64,000 nt of DNA from JAPKYZ01 sp033763835 (GTDB lineage Bacteria; Acidobacteriota; Terriglobia; Bryobacterales; Bryobacteraceae): the NCBI GenBank assembly GCA_033763835.1, contig JANRJS010000014.1, forward strand, positions 186,001 through 250,000, in the 5' to 3' direction. The position numbers and the translations under genes are program-made. The notes beneath the pieces are model-generated. The model was not told where the DNA came from. It searched no databases and saw only the letters and a program-made list of their open reading frames with translations. Numbering within the stretch: the first letter of the stretch is position 1; every line of letters starts with the position of its first letter. Shown here piece by piece: positions 25,590 to 33,938 of the stretch.

Positions 25590-28500
25590 ATGAGACGGGG
25601 ATTGGCCGTTGCCGCGCTTGCCTGGTTTGCGAGCGCCGCGCCCGCGTGGGCGCAGAGAGAGGAACGCTGGGCGGCATTTCTGAACTCACCGCCCGAAGTC
25701 GAGCGATCCGATAAATCGCCCGCCGCGCGCACCGCGGCCTTCGCCGAGCGATCGGCGGTGCGAGCCGCGCTTGCCGAGCGGAAATTGCCCGTGCTCGGAT
25801 CGAGCGAACTGCTCGTCAATGCGGTCTACTTCGCCGGGACGCGCGAGGATGCGGAGGCGGTTCGCGGACTGCCGGGCGTTTCCGGTGTTGTCAGGTTGAA
25901 GGTTTACAAGAAACACGCCGACGACCGTGCGACGGAAATCGTGCGCGCTCCGCAGGCTTGGACCGCGCTCGGCGGCATCGACAACGCGGGTACGGGCGTG
26001 CGGATCGGCATCATCGATTCCGGCGTCGACGTTACGCACCCCGCTTTCGCCGATCCTTCGCTCACCGCGCCCAGCGGATTTCCGCGTGTCACCAACGAAT
26101 CGGACCGGCAGTTTACGTCGGGCAAGGTAATCGTTGCGCGCAGTTATGTGACTTTGCTTTCGTCCACCAATCCCGAGTTTTCCTCTCCCGACGACTTCTC
26201 GGCACGGGACCGCGACGGTCACGGCACGGCGGTGGCGATGCTGGCGGCGGGGCGGCGCGTGACAGGTCCTGGCGCGACGGTGGTGGGCGTCGCTCCCAAA
26301 GCGTACATCGGCAGTTATAAAGTGTTCGGCTCGCCGGGATTGAACGAAGCAACCTTCAGCAACGTGCTGGTCGCGGCGCTCGAAGACGCCGTGCGCGACG
26401 GGATGGACGTGGTAACGCTGAGCCTGGGTAGCCCGGCGGAGTTCGGCGCGCTCGATATGTGCAACCAGAACCGCAATCCGTGCGACCCGTTCGCGATGGC
26501 GGTGAATAATGCGGTGACGCAGTCGAATTTGAGCGTCGTGGTGTCGGCGGGCAATTCGGGCGACGTTGGGTTTAATCTGCCGACGCTCGGGTCGATCGAT
26601 TCGCCCGGCACGGCTCCGGCGGCGGTGACGGTCGGGGCGATTTACAACGGGCAGATTTACTACGAGACGTTGCGGATCGGCGGTCCGAACGTCCCTACGA
26701 ACCTGCGCGAGATCGATACCCGGTTTGGCGACGGTCCGCTGCCCAAAGAGCCGCTCACCGCGCCGTTGCGCGACGCGCGCTCGACGGGCGACGACGGCAA
26801 GGCGTGCCGTCCACTCGGCAATAACGCGCTTACGGGAGCGATCGCGCTGATCGACCGCGGCGATTGCAATCGCGATGTAAAGGTGAATCACGCCCAGCGC
26901 GCCGGGGCCGTAGGAGTGATTTTCGTGAATTTCGACGGCGACAATTTCGTGTTCCCCCCGAATGGGCTCGACGGCACGGGGATTCCGGCGATTCTGATTG
27001 GAGCTTCCACCGGCGCGGCGATCCGCACGCATCTGGGGCAGAATCCCACGGCGACGGCGACGCTCGATCCGGCGATCCGCGCGGTAACCGCCGCTACCGA
27101 CGAAATCGCCTATCTGTCGGCGCAAGGCCCGGCCATCGGCGACCTCTCCGTTAAGCCGGAACTAACGGCGGTAGGTACCGATTTATACGTCGCGACACAG
27201 GATTACGACCCGAATTCCAGCCTCTATTCCGCCAGCCGCTACCGGTCGGTCCAAGGCACCAGTTTCAGCGTGCCGATGGTAGCGGGCGCCATTGCGCTGG
27301 TCAAACAACGCAATCGCAATTGGACGCCCGCGCAATTGAAGAGCGCGGTAACCACTTCCGCCAATCCGAATATCGACGATCTGAACAACAACGACGGCCG
27401 GCGCAATCGCGCTCGCGTGGCCGCCACCGGAGCGGGGAAGCTCGACGCAGCGCAGGCGCTCAACGTCACCATCACCGCCTCACCCGCTGCGGTTTCGTTC
27501 GGGGTGGTTACCGGCCCGCCGGTGGCGCGCGAGGTTTTGATTACGAATACGACCAACGCCGCGGTGACCTTGAACGCGCAAGTCCAGCAGCGCGACACGG
27601 ACACCAGCGCTCGAGTGACGGTGACGCCCGCCGCGTTCCAGATGTCGCCCGGTCAAACCACGCGAATCACCCTACGCGTCGAAGGATCGCGGCCTGCGGC
27701 GGGTAGCTACGAAGGCGTCGTCAACATCACCGGGAGCGGGGCGGCCCTCCGAATCCCTTATCTATACCTACTCGGCGATAACGTGCCTTACAACATTTAC
27801 CCGCTCGCCGGTAACGGATTCATTGGAGTTCCCAATCAAGGTTTGAACAATCAAGCGACGCAGCCGAGGCTTTCGGTGAAAGTGCTCGATAAGAGTGGGG
27901 TGCCGGTAGCGAATCAGGCCGTGCGTTGGAGCGTATTGGCGGGCGGAGGACGGATCGAATTCGTCAGCACGGATTCGCGCACCGACACCTATGGAATCAG
28001 CGAGGCATTTGTGAGCCTAGGCTCGGCGCTCGGCGAGCAGGCGTTTCGCGTGGAAGCTGGATCGCTTTCGCAGGTGTTCGAAGGACGCACAATCGTACAA
28101 CCGGCCATCCGGAGCGACGGCATTCAGGACGCGGCGAGCTTCCGAACCGGCATCGCGCTCGCGCCGGGAAGCTACATGACGATCAAAGGTTCGGGCTTGA
28201 GCGAGGTACCGAGGGTCTATTCGACGAATTACCTGCCGGTGGCTTTGTCGAACGTCAGCGTCAGCTTCGACGAGCCGAACCGCCGCCTGCAAGCCCCGGG
28301 TCATTTGCATTTCGTTAGTGAAGGGCAAGTGAACGTGCAGATTCCGTGGGAGTTTTCGAACCAGACGGTAGCCCGGGTGAAGGTCTGGAACGGGCTGATC
28401 CAGAGCGGGCTGGTGGACGTTCCCTTGACCGAATTCGCGCCGGGGATTTTCGAGTACGACGACCCGGATTCGGGCCGGAAACTCGCGGCGGCGCTCGACG

Positions 28501-28826
28501 AGAACTTCGCGCTCGTGCGGGGGTCGAATCCGGTGCGCCGGGGCCGCACGTTATCTCTGTTTTGCAATGGTCTGGGGCGGGTCTCGAATCAACCGGCCAG
28601 CGGCCAGCCCGCGCCCGCTTCGCCGCTTTCAGAAACCTTAACAAAACCGTCCGTCACCATTGGCGGAAGACCCGCGTCCGTTAGTTTTTCCGGGTTGGCT
28701 CCGGGATTTGTGGGTTTGTACCAAGTAAACGTGACGGTGCCGGACGACGCGCCGACGGGAGTCCAACCCGTAGCGCTCTCGGTCGGCGGCGCGACGAGCC
28801 AGACATCGCAGGTGCCAGTGAATTAG
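25590..28826 (+). CDS. Secreted subtilase (S8) with PA domain and TIGR03437 C-terminus
   Basis: 1078 residues with a signal peptide (MRRGLAVAALAWFASAAPAW, then AQ). The subtilisin catalytic triad is complete: D143 in GIIDSGVDVTHP, H211 in DRDGHGTAVA and S558 in GTSFSVPMVAGA. A protease-associated insert (ALIDRGDCNRDVKVNHAQRA) lies between His and Ser. After a beta-sandwich region, the last 230 residues form the TIGR03437 domain (DAASFRTGIALAPGSYMTIK, GSGLSEVP, GLYQVNVTVPDDAPTGVQPV), a C-terminal module I know from Solibacter-type Acidobacteria, perhaps for surface attachment. It starts 14 bases after the sialidase-like gene and lies 19 bases before a second subtilase. Confidence 0.95.
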   Translation: MRRGLAVAALAWFASAAPAWAQREERWAAFLNSPPEVERSDKSPAARTAAFAERSAVRAALAERKLPVLGSSELLVNAVYFAGTREDAEAVRGLPGVSGVVRLKVYKKHADDRATEIVRAPQAWTALGGIDNAGTGVRIGIIDSGVDVTHPAFADPSLTAPSGFPRVTNESDRQFTSGKVIVARSYVTLLSSTNPEFSSPDDFSARDRDGHGTAVAMLAAGRRVTGPGATVVGVAPKAYIGSYKVFGSPGLNEATFSNVLVAALEDAVRDGMDVVTLSLGSPAEFGALDMCNQNRNPCDPFAMAVNNAVTQSNLSVVVSAGNSGDVGFNLPTLGSIDSPGTAPAAVTVGAIYNGQIYYETLRIGGPNVPTNLREIDTRFGDGPLPKEPLTAPLRDARSTGDDGKACRPLGNNALTGAIALIDRGDCNRDVKVNHAQRAGAVGVIFVNFDGDNFVFPPNGLDGTGIPAILIGASTGAAIRTHLGQNPTATATLDPAIRAVTAATDEIAYLSAQGPAIGDLSVKPELTAVGTDLYVATQDYDPNSSLYSASRYRSVQGTSFSVPMVAGAIALVKQRNRNWTPAQLKSAVTTSANPNIDDLNNNDGRRNRARVAATGAGKLDAAQALNVTITASPAAVSFGVVTGPPVAREVLITNTTNAAVTLNAQVQQRDTDTSARVTVTPAAFQMSPGQTTRITLRVEGSRPAAGSYEGVVNITGSGAALRIPYLYLLGDNVPYNIYPLAGNGFIGVPNQGLNNQATQPRLSVKVLDKSGVPVANQAVRWSVLAGGGRIEFVSTDSRTDTYGISEAFVSLGSALGEQAFRVEAGSLSQVFEGRTIVQPAIRSDGIQDAASFRTGIALAPGSYMTIKGSGLSEVPRVYSTNYLPVALSNVSVSFDEPNRRLQAPGHLHFVSEGQVNVQIPWEFSNQTVARVKVWNGLIQSGLVDVPLTEFAPGIFEYDDPDSGRKLAAALDENFALVRGSNPVRRGRTLSLFCNGLGRVSNQPASGQPAPASPLSETLTKPSVTIGGRPASVSFSGLAPGFVGLYQVNVTVPDDAPTGVQPVALSVGGATSQTSQVPVN

Positions 28827-28845
28827 AGAGCGGGCCTTAAGACCT

Positions 28846-31182
28846 ATGCAGCGACTACTTCTTTTCTTCGCCTTTGTTGTGTCTACGTTCGGGCAATTCG
28901 TACCCGGGCGATACATTGTGGAGTTCGAAGGGGAACCGGCGGGCGTCGAAAAGGACACCGCTCGACGAGCCGCAGCCGCCGAGCGGCAGCGTTCGATGAT
29001 CGAAAGATTGGAGCGGTCGGGAATTGCCGTTCGCTCGCGCTACGAAACGGTGGCGAACGCGGTGAGCGTGGAAGCGGACGAGACTACGGCACGAGCGCTG
29101 GCCTCGACCCCCGGCGTGAAGCGAGTGATCCAGGTTTGCCGGCGGCAGCCGTTGCTCGACCGCGCGGCGTCGCTGCACAAAGCGATCGAGGCGTGGCAGA
29201 TCGCCGGAGGCCGCGACAACGCGGGGCGCGGCATTAAGGTCGGCATTATCGACACGGGCATCGACGCGGAGCATCCCGCGATGAACGACGCGTCGCTCAC
29301 GGTCCCCGAAGGCTACCCGAAGTTCCGGCGCGAGGCGGACCGGGCGATGACCAACAACAAAATCATCGCCGCGCGCAGCTACGACGATCTTGACGGCGTT
29401 TTCGCCGAAACTTCGGCTCGCGACCGGGACGGGCACGGTACGGGAGTCGCTATGTCGGCGGCGGGAGCGCCGGTGCGGGCGAATTTCGCCGAAATTTCCG
29501 GATTCGCGCCGAAAGCGTTTCTCGGGGCGTATCGCGTGTTCCCTTACAGCGGGGAAGGCGCTTCCGACGACATCGTTCTGCGGGCGATCGAGGACGCGAT
29601 CAACGATGGCATGAACGTGATCAACCTGAGTCTCGGCTCCGAGTTTTCGACCGGCGAAGTCGACGGGCTTTACGAAGCGGCTTTTGCGCGCGCGCTGGCG
29701 GCGGGGACCGTGATTGTCGCCGCCGCCGGCAATTCCGGATCGGATCCGGTGACGGTCGCCTCGCCCGCCTATTTGCCCAGCGCGCTTGCAGTGGCGGCCA
29801 CCTGGAACTCGCGCACCTTCCGGTTTCCGGTGGAGGCCGGGACCGTGAGAACGTTCGGCGTGCTGAGCGACAACGCCGGGACGCCTAACACGATTGACGC
29901 CCCGCTGGCGGACGTCGCGGCGCTCGATCAGAACGGTTTGGCGTGCAGCCCACTGCCCGAGGGCAGCCTCTCCGGGCGAATCGCCTTTATCTTGCGCGGC
30001 TCTTGTACGTTTGAAGACAAGGTCAACAACGTCATGCGGGCGGGGGCCGCGGCGGCTTTGATCTACACGCACACGCTAAGTCCCACGGCGGCCTCGTTTA
30101 CCGTACAAAGCGCCACGCTGCCCACGATAATGATCGACAACACGGCCGGCGTCGCCATCAAGCAGGACCTTTCGGTGGGGCCGTTCAACGCGCGGCTGTT
30201 CTTTAACGGCGAACCGAACGAGTTGAACTCGCGGCAAATCTCTTCGTTCTCCGCGCGCGGCCCCAGCCCACTGCGGACGCTGAAGCCCGAGATTTCCGCG
30301 GTGGGTTCGTTCGTTTACACGGCGTCGGGTCGCGCCGATTCTTCCAGCGAATCCTATAACGCCAGCGGCTATCTCGTCACGGCGGGTACCAGCTTCTCCT
30401 CGCCGATCGTGGCCGGGGCGGTGGCGGCGATCCGGGCACAGCGCCCGGGGCTGACGGCGGCGCAGTACCGCTCGCTAGCCGCCAACACCGCAAGTGCGAT
30501 CGCCGACGGGAACGACACGCCCTTCCGGCCCGTCGAAGTGGGCGCAGGTACTTTGAATCTAGAAAACGCTTTCCGCTCGCCGCTCGCGCTATCGGAAGTG
30601 GCGCTGACCTTCGGCGGCTCCACGGGCGCGATCGACCGCACCGCGACCGTCAAGCTCTTCAACCTTTCGAAAGAACCGGAAGGCTTCCGGATCGAGGTAC
30701 TGCCGCGCGACGGTGGCGCCGCGCCTACCGCCAGTGCCGCCGTGGACACGATCCCGGCGGGGGAATCCGCCGACCTTACCGTGACCTTCGCGGCGAGCGG
30801 TCTCCCAGCGGGCGTCTATCAAGGGATCGTGCAAGTGACAAGCGCCTCCACGGGAATCGCACTGCGCCTGCCCTATTGGATGGCCGTTTCGGCGAACGAC
30901 ATCCGCACCATGCGGGTGATGGCGCAATCGCCTACGGTGGCCCGCGCCGGATCGCCAGTGGACGTATACGTCCGCATCGTCGATTCCTCCGGATTAACCG
31001 TGGTCGATGGCGTTACCGTGAATCCCGTATCCGCCGGTCTGCGGGTGGAAAGCGCGCAAAGCGCCGAGCCGGAAGTGCCGGGCTGCTATCGCATCCGCTT
31101 GATTCCGGCGGCGTTCGGCGTCGCCCGCTTCGAAGTCTCGATCGGCGAAGCGCGCCGCGAAGTGTCCCTCAACGTGCGCTAG
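28846..31182 (+). CDS. Secreted subtilase (S8) with PA domain, no TIGR03437 tail
   Basis: 778 residues. Signal peptide MQRLLLFFAFVVSTFGQ, then an inhibitor I9-like prodomain (PGRYIVEFEGEPAG, GVKRVIQV). Catalytic triad: D136 in GIIDTGIDAEHP, H197 in DRDGHGTGVAM, S516 in AGTSFSSPIVAGA. A PA domain (GRIAFILRGSCTFEDKVNNV) is inserted before the serine, and Ig/Fn3-like domains end the protein. It shares domain order with the preceding protease but lacks its C-terminal TIGR03437 module and carries a recognisable prodomain. The two look like diverged tandem paralogues working on protein outside the cell. Confidence 0.95.
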   Translation: MQRLLLFFAFVVSTFGQFVPGRYIVEFEGEPAGVEKDTARRAAAAERQRSMIERLERSGIAVRSRYETVANAVSVEADETTARALASTPGVKRVIQVCRRQPLLDRAASLHKAIEAWQIAGGRDNAGRGIKVGIIDTGIDAEHPAMNDASLTVPEGYPKFRREADRAMTNNKIIAARSYDDLDGVFAETSARDRDGHGTGVAMSAAGAPVRANFAEISGFAPKAFLGAYRVFPYSGEGASDDIVLRAIEDAINDGMNVINLSLGSEFSTGEVDGLYEAAFARALAAGTVIVAAAGNSGSDPVTVASPAYLPSALAVAATWNSRTFRFPVEAGTVRTFGVLSDNAGTPNTIDAPLADVAALDQNGLACSPLPEGSLSGRIAFILRGSCTFEDKVNNVMRAGAAAALIYTHTLSPTAASFTVQSATLPTIMIDNTAGVAIKQDLSVGPFNARLFFNGEPNELNSRQISSFSARGPSPLRTLKPEISAVGSFVYTASGRADSSSESYNASGYLVTAGTSFSSPIVAGAVAAIRAQRPGLTAAQYRSLAANTASAIADGNDTPFRPVEVGAGTLNLENAFRSPLALSEVALTFGGSTGAIDRTATVKLFNLSKEPEGFRIEVLPRDGGAAPTASAAVDTIPAGESADLTVTFAASGLPAGVYQGIVQVTSASTGIALRLPYWMAVSANDIRTMRVMAQSPTVARAGSPVDVYVRIVDSSGLTVVDGVTVNPVSAGLRVESAQSAEPEVPGCYRIRLIPAAFGVARFEVSIGEARREVSLNVR

Positions 31183-31199
31183 CGGCACCGGTCCGGGCC

Positions 31200-31205
31200 T
31201 ATAAT
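31200..31205 (+). promoter_or_regulatory. Candidate -10 box upstream of greA
   Basis: A perfect TATAAT ends 24 bases before the greA ATG, in the 47-base gap after the second subtilase. No -35 hexamer close to TTGACA is seen at the right distance. It would separate greA expression from the protease genes. Confidence 0.35.
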
Positions 31206-31229
31206 TGCGGTAGAAGTGGCAGTCCACGG

Positions 31230-31697
31230 ATGATCGATCTTAAGAAGAAACTACAGGACGAGATTTCGAAGCTCGAATACGAATTGCGCAACGAGCTTCC
31301 CAAGGAAATCCTCAAAGCCCGGGCGCACGGGGACCTTAGCGAGAACGCCGAGTATCACGCGGCGAAAGAACGGCAAGCGTTTGTCAGCGCGCGGCTGGGC
31401 CAGCTCCACAAGCGGCTCGGCGTGGTCTCGATGATCGATTTGTCCCGCATCCCGGCGGACCGTGTGGGCCTGGGCAGCACGGTGGTGGTGTTCGACGGCC
31501 AGAAGGAAGAGGAAGTCACCTTTGAACTAGTCACCAGCGAGGACGCCGATGCGAATGCGGGCAAAATTTCGACCACCTCGCCCATCGGCCGGGGGCTCAT
31601 CGGCAAACAAGTGGGCGACGAAGTGAAGATCCAGACCCCCGGCGGCGCGCGCACGATGGAGATTCTGCGTCTCACGACGATCCACGAACTGTCCTAG
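31230..31697 (+). CDS. greA: Transcription elongation factor GreA
   Basis: 155 residues, close to the usual 158. N-terminal antiparallel coiled coil with the acidic tip motif GDLSENAEYHAAKERQAF, whose Asp and Glu reach the RNA polymerase active site to trigger cleavage of backtracked RNA. The C-terminal FKBP-like domain shows STTSPIGRGLIGKQVGDEVK. The ATG at 31230 gives the standard GreA start; a longer frame upstream runs through the protease gene in another frame and is not real. It is followed 22 bases later by the phosphatidyltransferase gene. Confidence 0.97.
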   Translation: MIDLKKKLQDEISKLEYELRNELPKEILKARAHGDLSENAEYHAAKERQAFVSARLGQLHKRLGVVSMIDLSRIPADRVGLGSTVVVFDGQKEEEVTFELVTSEDADANAGKISTTSPIGRGLIGKQVGDEVKIQTPGGARTMEILRLTTIHELS

Positions 31698-31719
31698 AGT
31701 CGGCTAGACTGAGGGGCGG

Positions 31720-32361
31720 ATGGGTGCGATGACGTTTACGAAAGCGATCGGCGATGGCGCGAACGTCATTATCCGCTTGATCGTTCGCGGCCTCGCTCTT
31801 TCGAAGATTCATCCCAACGCACTTACCTTTATCGGTCTGCTGATCAATATCTGGGCGGCCGTCCTGCTGGCCGGCGGGCAGTTTAAGTGGGCGGCTGCGG
31901 TGATTATCGGAGCCGGGATTTTCGACATGGTGGACGGGCGCGTGGCTCGCGAGACCAATCAAGTAACCCGCTTCGGCGGCTTTTTCGATTCCGTCATCGA
32001 CCGCTATTCCGACCTTGCCTTGCTGATGGGCTTGCTGGTGTACTACGCCTCGATCAACCGGAATTTTTACGTCGTGCTTACCGCCGTGGTGATGACCGCC
32101 TCCGTGATGACCAGCTACACCCGGGCGCGCGCCGAGAATTTCATCCCGAGTTGCAAGGCCGGCTTTCTCGAGCGCCCCGAACGGATCGTGTTGCTGATCA
32201 TCGGCGCGCTGTTCGACCGCATGGCGGCGGCGTTGTGGGCGATCGCCGTGCTTGGCAATCTCACCGTGATCCACCGCATGATCTTCACGTGGCAGGAAGC
32301 CAAGCGCCTCGAAGAAGCGCAGTTGCGTCCGGCGGGCGCGGCGGCGAAGTCGTCGCGCTAA
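31720..32361 (+). CDS. CDP-alcohol phosphatidyltransferase family membrane enzyme
   Basis: 213 residues, with several membrane helices. The signature D-x2-D-G-x2-A-R-x8-G-x3-D-x3-D is intact from D69: DMVDGRVARETNQVTRFGGF, followed by FDSVIDR. The enzyme transfers a phosphatidyl (or similar) group from a CDP-activated lipid to an alcohol in the membrane. The GFLERPERIVLL block after the signature is typical of inositol-phosphate-using members, so phosphatidylinositol-phosphate synthesis is my best guess. PgsA-type phosphatidylglycerophosphate synthase is the main alternative. Confidence 0.88.
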   Translation: MGAMTFTKAIGDGANVIIRLIVRGLALSKIHPNALTFIGLLINIWAAVLLAGGQFKWAAAVIIGAGIFDMVDGRVARETNQVTRFGGFFDSVIDRYSDLALLMGLLVYYASINRNFYVVLTAVVMTASVMTSYTRARAENFIPSCKAGFLERPERIVLLIIGALFDRMAAALWAIAVLGNLTVIHRMIFTWQEAKRLEEAQLRPAGAAAKSSR

Positions 32362-32373
32362 TCGCTGCCCCGG

Positions 32374-32754
32374 CTACTCGCTCTCCAAAATCACCACGGC
32401 CATGGAAATCGCTTCCGTATGCGTGATCGATAACGTCGTGCGGGTTACGTTCAACTCGCGCGCGAACTCCGCCCCTCGTCCGTGAAACAGCAGAGTGGGC
32501 CGCCCGGAGGGAAGATTCGCGACCTCGAAATCTTTCCAGGTCACGCCGCGACGCCAACCGGTGCCGATGGCCTTCATGCCCGCCTCTTTTGCCGCGAATC
32601 GGGCGGCGAGACGCTCGTACTTGTTCGCCTTGCGCAGCGCATAGGCCAGCTCGCGGGGTGTGTAAATACGATTCAGAAAGCGTTCGCCGTAACGCTCCAC
32701 CGCAGCTTGGATACGGTCTACCTCGGAGAGATCGGTTCCTAATCCGACAATCAC
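32374..32754 (-). CDS. acpS: Holo-[acyl-carrier-protein] synthase
   Basis: 126 residues. Transfers 4'-phosphopantetheine from CoA to a serine of acyl carrier protein, needed for fatty-acid synthesis. The family motifs are plain: GLGTDLSEVDRI at the N-terminus, with the Mg2+-binding Asp, and the RFAAKEAGMKAIG block with the second acidic ligand, followed by LSITHTEAISMAVVILE. The start is a GTG. It is read opposite to its neighbours, convergent with the phosphatidyltransferase gene and 28 bases from the divergent ABC ATPase gene. Confidence 0.97.
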   Translation of the reverse strand: MIVGLGTDLSEVDRIQAAVERYGERFLNRIYTPRELAYALRKANKYERLAARFAAKEAGMKAIGTGWRRGVTWKDFEVANLPSGRPTLLFHGRGAEFARELNVTRTTLSITHTEAISMAVVILESE

Positions 32755-32782
32755 GCTTCAGCGTACTATTGGAGTTCTCCCC

Positions 32783-33523
32783 ATGGCAGCGCCGCTGATT
32801 TCCGTCCGCGACCTCCATTACCGTTACCCGGATGGCACGCAGGCCCTACGGGGCGTCGATTTCACGCTCGAAGCGGGCGAAACGGTGGTACTGCTCGGAG
32901 CAAACGGTTCGGGCAAGACGACCTTCGCGTTGCATCTGAACGGATTGCTCCCGGGCGGCGATAAAGTGCGGGTTTGCGGGTTGCCCGCAATCCCCGCTAA
33001 CTTACCCGAAATCCGGCGCAAGGTGGGCGTCGTTTTCCAGAACTCGGACGAGCAGTTATTCATGGCAAACGTGCTCGACGACGTGGCGTTCGGCCCTCTG
33101 AACCAAGGATTGCCCCCCGAAGAAGCTTACGCGCTGGCGCGTTCCGCGCTCTCCGAAGTTGGATTGGAAGAAGCCGGGGAACGCGTTCCGCATCACCTGA
33201 GCGCGGGCCAGAAGAAACGCGCGGCGATCGCCGGAGTGCTCGCCATGGATCCCGCTGTGTTGATTTTGGACGAACCAACGGTCTTTCTCGATCCGCCTGG
33301 GCAGCGAAACTTATTCGACTTACTCGATAAATTGCCCCAGGCGAAAATCGTCGTCACGCACGACCTGCACTTAGCCCGGCGGTTAGGCACGCGCGCCTTG
33401 TTTTTTCGGGAAGGAAGGATTGCCGGAGAAGGTCCGGTAGACGCCGTGATCCGGCAATTCGAGTGGGAAGTCGAGACGCCGGAATCGGCGGTTAACTCCG
33501 ACGGGAATCGACGAGGATCGTGA
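32783..33523 (+). CDS. ECF/CbiO-type ABC transporter ATP-binding protein
   Basis: 246 residues. Walker A GANGSGKT near residue 38, Q-loop VVFQNSDEQLF, ABC signature LSAGQKKRAAIAGVLA, Walker B VLILDEPT and the H-loop VVTHDLH. The NSDEQLF Q-loop is characteristic of energy-coupling-factor (cobalt, nickel, vitamin) ATPases of the CbiO/EcfA type. No EcfT transmembrane or S-component gene lies nearby, so it either serves distant partners or is the remnant of a set. GGAG at 32770-32773 supports the ATG. The last 32 bases overlap the 3' end of dtd on the other strand. Confidence 0.9.
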   Translation: MAAPLISVRDLHYRYPDGTQALRGVDFTLEAGETVVLLGANGSGKTTFALHLNGLLPGGDKVRVCGLPAIPANLPEIRRKVGVVFQNSDEQLFMANVLDDVAFGPLNQGLPPEEAYALARSALSEVGLEEAGERVPHHLSAGQKKRAAIAGVLAMDPAVLILDEPTVFLDPPGQRNLFDLLDKLPQAKIVVTHDLHLARRLGTRALFFREGRIAGEGPVDAVIRQFEWEVETPESAVNSDGNRRGS

Positions 33524-33938
33524 CCGGACCGTCGTTGACCAAGTGGACTTTCATATCCGCCTGGAACTCTCCGGTAGCTACACGTAGGCCGGTCTCGCGC
33601 ATCTTCGACAAAAAGTAGTCGTAAAGGCGGCGCGCTTCGGCGGGAGGCGCGGCATCGTCGAACGCGGGGCGGCGGCCTTTTTCGACGCTCGCGAGTAAGG
33701 TGAACTGACTCACGCACAGAATCGAACCTCCGGCGTCGGTCACCGATAAATTCATCTTTTCTTGCGCGTCGCGAAAAATTCGCAGGTGAGCTATTTTTCC
33801 GGCAAGGTAACTCGCGTCGGCTTCGGTATCGCCCTTTTCGACGCCGAGTAAGACGAGCAGCCCCAAGCCAATCTCACCAGTGACGCGTTCTCCGACTTCG
33901 ACGCGGGCTTCGCTCACCCGCTGCAGCACCGCTCTCAT
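33492..33938 (-). CDS. dtd: D-aminoacyl-tRNA deacylase
   Basis: 148 residues, full length for Dtd. It hydrolyses D-amino acids wrongly attached to tRNA. It starts MRAVLQRVSEARVEV and contains SQFTLLASVEKGRRPAF, the conserved SQFTL motif, and the NDGPVTILVDS end that holds the cross-subunit Gly-x-Pro-like region. The ATG at 33938 overlaps the malQ stop (ATGA), so it is translated with malQ. Its 3' end overlaps that of the convergent ABC ATPase gene by 32 bases. Confidence 0.96.
   Translation of the reverse strand: MRAVLQRVSEARVEVGERVTGEIGLGLLVLLGVEKGDTEADASYLAGKIAHLRIFRDAQEKMNLSVTDAGGSILCVSQFTLLASVEKGRRPAFDDAAPPAEARRLYDYFLSKMRETGLRVATGEFQADMKVHLVNDGPVTILVDSRRS

Noticed and set aside
25686..27125. 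479-codon minus-strand frame opposite the first subtilase
   Set aside because: Composition is low-complexity Arg/His/Val; the plus strand has a complete catalytic triad and signal peptide.
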